A DNA stretch of 46,888 nt from Candidatus Binatia bacterium (GTDB lineage: Bacteria > Desulfobacterota > Binatia > Bin18). The notes beneath the pieces were generated by a model. That model was not told the DNA's origin, ran no database searches, and was given only the letters and a program-made list of their open reading frames with translations. The position numbers were made by a program, and so were the translations under genes. Below, in pieces: positions 41,928-46,888 of this stretch; within the stretch, counting starts at the first letter, position 1; each line of letters opens with the position of its first letter. Location of the stretch: assembly GCA_022824615.1 (NCBI GenBank), contig JAJDZM010000131.1, positions 1 through 46,888 on the forward strand, in the 5' to 3' direction.

Positions 41928-43096
41928 TGGCCGTTCGCACGGTCTGCGTTGGTGATCTTCTGAACAAGTCACAGAACTGGCTCGAACCAAAGCCCGATGA
42001 GACCTACAAACAAATCACCGTGCGGCTTTGGGGCAAGGGTCTGGTTCTCCGGGCCGAAGTTGCCGGTTCACAGATTGCAGCGGCGCGTCAACTCCAGGTT
42101 AAAGCCGGACAATTCCTCTTATCGAGAATAGATGCACGTCATGGAGCCTGCGGCCTTGTCCCCGCAAGCCTGGACGGCGCGTTGGTGAGCAACGACTTTC
42201 CGTGTTTTGATATCGACTCGAAAATCGTCCTGCCTGCGTACTTCGCCTGGTATGCCCGGACGGAGAATTTCATTGCTCTCTGCCGGCAGGCAAGCGAGGG
42301 CTCAACGAACAGAGTCCGTCTGAAAGAAAACGAATTTCTCAGAATGCCCGTTCATCTCCCGCCGCTCGACGAGCAGCAACGGATTGTCGCCAAACTGGAC
42401 AAGGTGGCGGGGCTGGTGGAGGAAGCCAAGTCGCTCCAAAACAGTGTCAAGGATGAGCAGAAAACGCTCCTCATTAACATGGCGCATAGACCAGACCTTT
42501 CAGCGTCGGAGAAGAAAGAACTCGGCTGGAGAGAAGTCAAGCTCAAGGAAATCCTGACGGAAGCAGCCGAGCCCTATGAGATCGATCCCGAAACCAGTTA
42601 TCCCAATCTCGGAATCTACAGCTTTGCGCGGGGTACTTTTTCTAAGCCGCCCATAGATGGAGCTTCGACCAGTGCAAAAATGTTGTATCGCGTGCGTCAA
42701 GGTCAATTCATCTACAGTCGCCTGTTCGCCTTTGAAGGCGCTTACACGATTGTTCCCACCGAGTTGGACGGTAGGTTCGTGTCAAACGAATTTCCTTCCT
42801 TCGATATAGATGCTCAGGCAGCAACCCCGGAATTTCTCGCCGCCTTCTTTATGAACCCGTACGTCTGGACTGACCTTCAGGTTGGCAGCCTGGGGCTTGG
42901 CAGCCGTCGGCAGCGCGTGAATCAGAAGCATCTTGTGGAGTACGCAATCTGGTTGCCACCTCTAGCGTGGCAACGCCGTATTGGGGATGTATTTAGGAAG
43001 TTCAAGAGTGATATCGAAGCCGAAGGAATGGGCATTGATACACTTATGCCCGCTGTGTTGCATGGGGTGTTTGGTAGCGAGGTAGGCGCTTCCTGA
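41927..43096 (+). CDS. hsdS: Type I restriction-modification specificity subunit
   Basis: The protein has 389 residues and two target-recognition domains, each followed by a helical spacer. TRD1 is about 1-150, with the conserved helix LPPLDEQQRIVAKLDKVAGL at about 145-165. TRD2 is about 200-340, followed by LPPLAWQRRIGDVFRKFKSD. The two TRDs resemble each other (GQFLLSRIDA...VSNDFPCFDID against GQFIYSRLFA...VSNEFPSFDID), as expected from the internal duplication of HsdS. It determines the bipartite DNA sequence recognised. ATG 41927 is favoured over GTG 41924; both overlap the hsdM stop. The recognition sequence cannot be predicted here. Confidence 0.92.
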   Translation: MAVRTVCVGDLLNKSQNWLEPKPDETYKQITVRLWGKGLVLRAEVAGSQIAAARQLQVKAGQFLLSRIDARHGACGLVPASLDGALVSNDFPCFDIDSKIVLPAYFAWYARTENFIALCRQASEGSTNRVRLKENEFLRMPVHLPPLDEQQRIVAKLDKVAGLVEEAKSLQNSVKDEQKTLLINMAHRPDLSASEKKELGWREVKLKEILTEAAEPYEIDPETSYPNLGIYSFARGTFSKPPIDGASTSAKMLYRVRQGQFIYSRLFAFEGAYTIVPTELDGRFVSNEFPSFDIDAQAATPEFLAAFFMNPYVWTDLQVGSLGLGSRRQRVNQKHLVEYAIWLPPLAWQRRIGDVFRKFKSDIEAEGMGIDTLMPAVLHGVFGSEVGAS

Positions 43097-43188
43097 CACA
43101 CGGATCTCACCAGCGAGAAGAGCTAGATGCCCAACGCTGAGCGCGTAACGCAATAATATGGCTGTATTATTCTGTTATCTATATCAGG

Positions 43189-44364
43189 TCAGTTTGAAAA
43201 TGGCGGTACGTTCTTTATTATGTATCCTGCTGTCCCGAGACCTGCATATGTCAGGAATAATATCATACACAGGAGGATTCCTACCTTTTCCATTCGCCGC
43301 GCCTCCATGGGCCACAATCTTTGCTGGTGGAATCGTTCCCACACTCGTTTATCATTGCCATCTTCCTCTAAACGACGCTGACATTCATATACCCATCCGC
43401 GGCGTCCCAGAACGGTAATTAGAAATGGAGCTGCTAGCAATAATCCTAGAGTCCACATTCCCATTAGCTGCCCTATGTCCTTGATGTCACTAGGTTGAGA
43501 CAACATTGATATATTAGCTATGCCCAAACCAGGTGCTATAGACCAGTACATTACGTCTAATGCTTTATTCCAGTCACCCAGTCCAAAATCGTTCGATGGT
43601 CGCAAGGGGTCCAGGTGAATTGAATATGTAACTCCGTTCAATCGGAACTTATCAAGCGCAACGAATAAGATCGCTTGTAGGACAATTTGAATAAGGACTA
43701 GAAGTCCTAATCCGATGAGAAAAAATTGCTCAAGCTCTAGCATCAACGTGAAAATGATCTGTTCCGTTGGGGCGGCTAAAGCAGGAGCACTCTCTGCCTT
43801 CGGTGGTTCTCGTTCAAAAAGCCACTTGACTGTAAAGTCTGGGTCTTTGAGCGCGTACTGCAACTGATCTGCATAGGTTTCAACTCCAAAGTATATTCGT
43901 CGAGTTTCACTACTATCTACGGTGGCCCATATCAGGGCAAGCGCTAGTCCGACGACGAGCGACCGACTCCGTAGTTTTTCCAACTTTGCGATTAGATTCT
44001 CGATCCGCTGTTTATCTATGACTGTACCATCGGAACTCTTGACTACTGAATTAGGACTACTTCCTGACCTTCGCCACGCCTCCTGGAATGGCTCCCAAGA
44101 AAATTTTATAATGATCCCAATGAGCAAAAAGAAAAGGGGATATAAAAACCAATTTGGCTTCATAAAATATGTGCGATACTCAGGCACCGTCCCGTTGAGA
44201 TCAGCTAACGCTAAGTGTGCCTCCGTTGGTGGATGTGCAGGATCGCAAGCAAATCCCAGAACAATTGTGCAAATGAGCACAAGGATAGAATAGACTACTA
44301 GACTCAATAGCAGCGACCGTATCGGTCCCGGTGCTGGCCATATTGATTTCAATAATTGTTTCAC
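43189..44364 (-). CDS. Six-pass membrane protein of unknown function (AT-rich, accessory)
   Basis: A 391-residue protein that I do not recognise. It has about six membrane helices: SLLLSLVVYSILVLICTIVL near 17, FLYPLFFLLIGIIIKF near 73, SLVVGLALALIWATV near 134, FFLIGLGLLVLIQIVLQAIL near 213, MWTLGLLLAAPFLITVLG near 305, and GILLCMILFLTYAGLGTAGY near 360. A soluble loop of about 60 residues lies after helix 3. The gene is much AT-richer than hsdS or the core genes, pointing to transfer. It is convergent with hsdS and divergent from the three-gene cassette, and might be a membrane effector or immunity component of the island (inference only). Confidence 0.7.
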   Translation of the reverse strand: MKQLLKSIWPAPGPIRSLLLSLVVYSILVLICTIVLGFACDPAHPPTEAHLALADLNGTVPEYRTYFMKPNWFLYPLFFLLIGIIIKFSWEPFQEAWRRSGSSPNSVVKSSDGTVIDKQRIENLIAKLEKLRSRSLVVGLALALIWATVDSSETRRIYFGVETYADQLQYALKDPDFTVKWLFEREPPKAESAPALAAPTEQIIFTLMLELEQFFLIGLGLLVLIQIVLQAILFVALDKFRLNGVTYSIHLDPLRPSNDFGLGDWNKALDVMYWSIAPGLGIANISMLSQPSDIKDIGQLMGMWTLGLLLAAPFLITVLGRRGWVYECQRRLEEDGNDKRVWERFHQQRLWPMEARRMEKVGILLCMILFLTYAGLGTAGYIIKNVPPFSN

Positions 44365-44402
44365 AGATGGCCTCTTGCTAACGGCTAAAAATTCCGAGTG
44401 TT

Positions 44403-44422
44403 AGGTTAGCGAAGCGTAACCT
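44403..44422. repeat. Short palindrome AGGTTA-GCGAAGCG-TAACCT
   Basis: A perfect 6-bp-arm hairpin (the loop GCGAAGCG is itself nearly palindromic) in the 212-bp gap between the divergent membrane-protein gene and the cassette. It looks like the core of a small REP-like element; only one copy is seen here. Confidence 0.5.
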
Positions 44423-44503
44423 GAGCAAGGGGAGCGTGTGCCCCCGCTTTACAGAATGTCGGTCGTATCCGGGGGAGGGGTTCGCGATTCGGCCCTAGCT
44501 CCC

Positions 44504-44546
44504 TTGACAGGTGAAGCATCTATTCTATGTATGGTGTGAATATAAT
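44504..44546 (+). promoter_or_regulatory. Predicted promoter of the three-gene cassette
   Basis: A perfect -35 TTGACA lies at 44504-44509, with a -10-like TATGTA at 44526-44531 (16-bp spacer). A perfect TATAAT also lies at 44541-44546, too far from that -35 but usable on its own. AT-rich DNA follows. The ribosome binding site AGGGAGG (44564-44570) lies 6 bp before the GTG start at 44577. This supports an independent transcription unit. Confidence 0.55.
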
Positions 44547-44576
44547 ATAGTAAACGACGGATAAGGGAGGAATTCG

Positions 44577-45221
44577 GTGTCAAATCCGGCTGCGCCCGAG
44601 ATGCTCAATAGCATTGTGTTTGTGGGGAATCAATTCACCACATCAATGCTCGACGAGCGTACTCTTTTTGAGGATATTGGTCAGATTGATAGAGACCAGT
44701 TGAAAAACGGGCCTCTCGGCCACTTCACTTATGAGAATGGCCGTTATCAATTGCAGGTCACACCACCGCGTATTGACATCAAGTCCCACGGGCCGGAGAT
44801 ACTACCAGAGGAATTGGCGAAAGTGGCACACCGGATTGCGGAAGTGCTGAAACCGTTGCTTAAAGTCATACCGGTTACGGCGGTTGGTATTAACTGCGAC
44901 GCGGTTTTTGAACTGGACATGATTGGACAATCAGGGGCAGAATTTTGCGGCCAACTCGCTATCAATCCCTTATCACGCAAGCTGATCCAGCACGAACCGT
45001 TTTTCGCGGCTACCCGATTTTCTTTTGAGGATCAACAAATCCATTACACTATTAAGATCGAACCGCACCAAAATGCAAAGGGGAAAAATTTATTTGTAGC
45101 AGTCAACGGACATCAGGTCTTTACGGAGCAGGATGATTTATACAACAAACTCGATGCCGTACAGCATGTCAGGACATACATTGCGCATCTGCATCAACGT
45201 ATAGGAGATTGGGAAAAATGA
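44577..45221 (+). CDS. Hypothetical protein, first gene of an unrecognised three-gene cassette
   Basis: A 214-residue soluble protein (GTG start with a strong AGGGAGG ribosome binding site). I do not recognise the family. Visible features: a beta-rich N-terminal part (NSIVFVGNQFTTSMLDERTL), then PPRIDIKSHGPEILPEELAK followed by helix VAHRIAEVLKPLLKVIPVTA and VGINCDAVFEL. This resembles in outline the alpha-beta layout of TIGR04255-like proteins, but that is weak. The C-terminal half is beta-rich (HYTIKIEPHQNAKGKNLFVA). There is no signal peptide or membrane helix. The stop overlaps the next start by four bases (ATGA). Confidence 0.75.
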   Translation: MSNPAAPEMLNSIVFVGNQFTTSMLDERTLFEDIGQIDRDQLKNGPLGHFTYENGRYQLQVTPPRIDIKSHGPEILPEELAKVAHRIAEVLKPLLKVIPVTAVGINCDAVFELDMIGQSGAEFCGQLAINPLSRKLIQHEPFFAATRFSFEDQQIHYTIKIEPHQNAKGKNLFVAVNGHQVFTEQDDLYNKLDAVQHVRTYIAHLHQRIGDWEK

Positions 45222-45670
45222 ATACAAATCCAGCAGAGCAGCAAGACCTCAAGAAAATAAAATTAGGACATAGTCATGTCCTCCTACAGCCAGATGACTT
45301 ATTCCACGGCACCCATCCATTGTCTCCTATGCAATCATTGTCTTCCAGGCAAGGTGCTTCAGCGCGTGAGTACTTCTTTCAGGTGCCAGAGCGATGGAAT
45401 ACTGGTGGTTATCCGCAAGTATTCACATCGGCAGAGGAAGTCGGGAGTGGAATCATTTATTCCGACATTTTAGAAGTATTCACAATGAGCGCAAACCGCT
45501 ACTCATGCATGAAGCTCGTACAGGAGCTTCCCGACGCTGCCTTACCGGAAACGATAGAAACGCTTACCGACCTGCGCGACCACTATCGTTCTCTTGAGAA
45601 TCCGTCCGTACGACGCCCAACTCCTTCGCTGGAGTACAATGTAAAGCCACACGTATCATCTACCGAATAA
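45218..45670 (+). CDS. Hypothetical protein, second gene of the cassette
   Basis: A 150-residue protein starting at the ATG that overlaps the previous stop (ATGA), preceded by GGGAAAA. No family is recognised. The N-terminus is polar (MNTNPAEQQDLKKIKLGHSH); the middle has REYFFQVPERWNTGGYPQVF, and the C-terminus has a helical ALPETIETLTDLRDHYRSLE. No membrane segment. The close overlap indicates a fixed-ratio partner of the first protein. A CTG-initiated third gene follows 15 bp after its TAA in the same frame. Confidence 0.72.
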   Translation: MNTNPAEQQDLKKIKLGHSHVLLQPDDLFHGTHPLSPMQSLSSRQGASAREYFFQVPERWNTGGYPQVFTSAEEVGSGIIYSDILEVFTMSANRYSCMKLVQELPDAALPETIETLTDLRDHYRSLENPSVRRPTPSLEYNVKPHVSSTE

Positions 45671-45685
45671 GTCAAGGAGAAACCC

Positions 45686-46273
45686 CTGGTTTATTCGGTT
45701 CCTGTACCAGGTAGCGTAAGACAAAGTGATATCGTAGGACCTCTCCGGGCGTTCGAGTTAGAGAGGTTTGACTCGGATGGAAACCCGGCAGGAAACCTAC
45801 GCACGTACAATTACGCCGTCATTCTCTCTCAAGACTGCGATTTGGAGCAGGATTACAATGCACGTCAACAAGATGACCAAGTGGGCATGGACAAACAACT
45901 GTTCGGCGTATTGCTATGCGGAGTATATGAAGAAGATGAGGTAAAGACGGGCCGCTATCGCAATGGTGCAACGAGGCTTGGCAGCAGAGAATGGAAATAC
46001 GTTCAACAGAATATGTACCCAAGATATCAATACCTTGGATATGTGGAGCAGATTGACCGGAATCTCGTAGTGGACTTCAAAGATTATTTCTTCGTTCCTG
46101 TGACGTACCTATACGAACAAATCAATCAGGAAAAAACTATCCGTATGGCAAGCATGGATTCACCTTGGAGAGATCATCTGCTTCAGCGGTTCGGTTTTTA
46201 TATGATTCGTGTGGGGCTGCCAACAGACTTCAACACCATCGCGGCCCCTGCTGTGGAGCAACTCCAACCTTGA
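45686..46273 (+). CDS. Hypothetical protein with SQDCDLEQD motif, third gene of the cassette (CTG start)
   Basis: The frame is open from the TAA of the second gene (45668-45670) to 46273. It has no ATG/GTG/TTG before 45842, yet residues upstream of that point look coding: SVRQSDIVGPLRAFELERFD and TYNYAVILSQDCDLEQDYNA. CTG 45686 lies 6 bp after a perfect AAGGAG (45674-45679), giving 195 residues. The xQDIV...YAVxLSQDCDLEQD pattern recurs, as far as I recall, in unannotated bacterial proteins. Asp-Cys-Asp could be a metal or catalytic site. Later parts contain GVLLCGVYEEDEV and FKDYFFVPVTYLYEQI. Confidence 0.68.
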   Translation: MVYSVPVPGSVRQSDIVGPLRAFELERFDSDGNPAGNLRTYNYAVILSQDCDLEQDYNARQQDDQVGMDKQLFGVLLCGVYEEDEVKTGRYRNGATRLGSREWKYVQQNMYPRYQYLGYVEQIDRNLVVDFKDYFFVPVTYLYEQINQEKTIRMASMDSPWRDHLLQRFGFYMIRVGLPTDFNTIAAPAVEQLQP

Positions 46274-46304
46274 CGGGCATCCTATATGTACCTCTAGTAT
46301 ATCT

Positions 46305-46367
46305 TCAGCGACTCGCTCCTGCCTGCTTGACGTTTTTTACCAGATGTTCAAAGTCCTTTTGCTTCAC
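46305..46367 (-). pseudogene. Remnant of an HTH-type antitoxin N-terminus
   Basis: The GTG-started frame reads MKQKDFEHLVKNVKQAGASR and then TGA. This matches the first 20 residues of NadS/HigA-like antitoxins (pattern xxxFxxLVxSVxQAGxIxRGE). The downstream HTH domain is missing. It lies on the minus strand just beyond the hicA remnant and is preceded by GAGGAGGAATTC, a good ribosome binding site. Confidence 0.45.
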
Positions 46368-46427
46368 GCGAATTCCTCCTCGACCAAGCGCGGCAGGATT
46401 GCCTTCTTGGGGATGTGGGAACTACGC

Positions 46428-46472
46428 CTACACGCTCTCGAACTTCTCGACCGTGACCCGAGGCAGCTTCAT
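46428..46472 (-). pseudogene. HicA toxin remnant
   Basis: The ATG overlaps the terminal TGA of the hicB remnant (TCATGA). It reads MKLPRVTVEKFESV and then TAG, matching the start of the HicA subgroup found downstream of HicB (xLPRVTxxEV...). The region after it has further stops in this frame, and HicA catalytic motifs are not recoverable, so only the first exon-like 14 codons are recognisable. Confidence 0.5.
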
Positions 46473-46671
46473 GAAGCCACTGCTTCAACGTGGGGGATCG
46501 TCACGTCTGCTGGGAGTGGTAAGCTGTCAGCCTGTACACTTTCCAGCTATACGGCTATAGCCTCCTGGATGTGTTCTAAGGCTTCTTCCTGCGTTTCTCC
46601 CCGCGAGTGACAGCCCTTGAGGGCTGGACACCAGACGTGAAAGCCGGGGGAGTGACTATGTGTAGATTGAT
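46469..46671 (-). pseudogene. Degraded HicB antitoxin
   Basis: The frame reads GFHVWCPALKGCHSRGETQE, then EALEHIQEAIAV, TAG (46547-46549), LESVQADSLPLPADVTI, ending in TGA at 46469. This is the HicB core GFxVxxPxLxGCxSxGxTxEEAxxxIxEAIxxYLE. The tyrosine codon before LES is TAG. The N-terminal part (NLHIVTPP) is in another frame across a C-run at about 46645-46650, and the codon after the GGGAGGG ribosome site is ATC rather than ATG. Three lesions make it a pseudogene. Confidence 0.65.
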
Positions 46672-46752
46672 TTACCCTCCCCACACAACACTTTCCAAAG
46701 ACTGCGCCATATCAATCATCTTCGCAGGAGGACCATGAAAGGCAATGCCTAG

Positions 46753-46888
46753 GCTCAGGACCTATAAATGATGATTGCTGGAGTGTAGTGTGGTGAGTGT
46801 TGGATACCCAGTCTCTATTGGAACAGGAGTTCTGTCATGTCAGGCCCTCCTCTGTGGCTCACCGATGCACAATTCGCCCGCTTGCAGC
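46753..46888 (+). mobile_element. Left end of an IS5-type insertion sequence (partial)
   Basis: The stretch from GGCTCAGGACCTATAAATGA onward precedes a transposase start. CTAG at 46749-46752 fits the short target duplication typical of IS5-family elements, and the IS would then begin at about 46753. The right end is outside the window, so the boundary and terminal inverted repeats cannot be verified. Confidence 0.45.
46837..46888 (+). CDS. IS5-family transposase, N-terminal fragment (cut by window end)
   Basis: ATG 46837, preceded by AACAGGAG, reads MSGPPLWLTDAQFARLQ up to the window edge. WLTDxQxARLxPLLP is the usual opening of IS5-group (IS427/IS1031-like) transposases. The frame is open at the end. 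Whether the element is intact cannot be told. Confidence 0.65.
   Translation, partial: MSGPPLWLTDAQFARLQ

Noticed and set aside
43152-43171. AATAATA...TATTATT hairpin after hsdS as a terminator
   Set aside because: The stem is only 7 A/T pairs with no following T-run; too weak to call.
46209-46610. 133-residue plus-strand frame near the right end
   Set aside because: The minus strand of the same region shows hicB/hicA remnants, and the plus-strand translation lacks any domain or ribosome site.

Overview
The window is a GC-rich chromosomal segment (roughly 60% GC by eye, with AT-richer patches at about 26.1-27.0 kb and 43.1-46.7 kb) from a Gram-negative-like bacterium that I cannot name. A lipoprotein with a lipobox, RND and SulP transporters, the order aroA-cmk-rpsA-ihfB, a CofC-like F420 enzyme, a free-standing thiolase and a metal-dependent amidohydrolase suggest an uncultured lineage such as Tectomicrobia/Entotheonella or a former deltaproteobacterial group. 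That assignment is inference. I saw no rRNA, tRNA or CRISPR array.

Layout. 0-9 kb: intergenic repeats, a zinc-ribbon/adenylate cyclase/ATPase/TPR signalling protein, a divergent RND exporter fused to a cyclic-nucleotide-binding domain, recN, and a hicAB module whose toxin is truncated. 9-16.9 kb: recQ, a DUF433/DUF5615 pair whose toxin gene carries an in-frame stop, a pyruvate/acetoin dehydrogenase E1 pair, a TPR lipoprotein, glyoxalase II and an amidohydrolase. 17-26 kb: MFS and SulP transporters, a DUF1330 protein, a minus-strand run thiolase-rsmD-coaD-aspartate aminotransferase, then cofC and miaA. 26.1-27.0 kb: a two-gene accessory islet (GrlR-like and DUF6680-like). 27-37.3 kb: accA, then pheA-hisC-tyrA-aroA-cmk-rpsA-ihfB (aromatic amino acids, dCMP/CMP kinase, ribosomal S1, IHF-type protein) and a MoxR-like ATPase.

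37.3-46.9 kb is an accessory/defence island. It holds a type I restriction-modification operon with the unusual order hsdR - membrane-anchored coiled-coil protein - hsdM - hsdS, an AT-rich six-pass membrane protein of unknown function, a tightly coupled three-gene cassette of unrecognised proteins with its own promoter (the third gene seems to start at CTG), decayed remnants of hicB, hicA and an HTH antitoxin, and the start of an IS5-type insertion sequence cut by the window edge.

Three things stand out. (1) A 54-56 bp palindromic element occurs three times: twice it abuts a gene end and supplies the stop codon (rsmD, tyrA), and once it lies in frame inside tyrA, adding residues to the enzyme. 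(2) Three toxin-antitoxin loci all have broken toxin genes. (3) The three-gene cassette at 44.58-46.27 kb next to the restriction system is the best candidate for an undescribed system.
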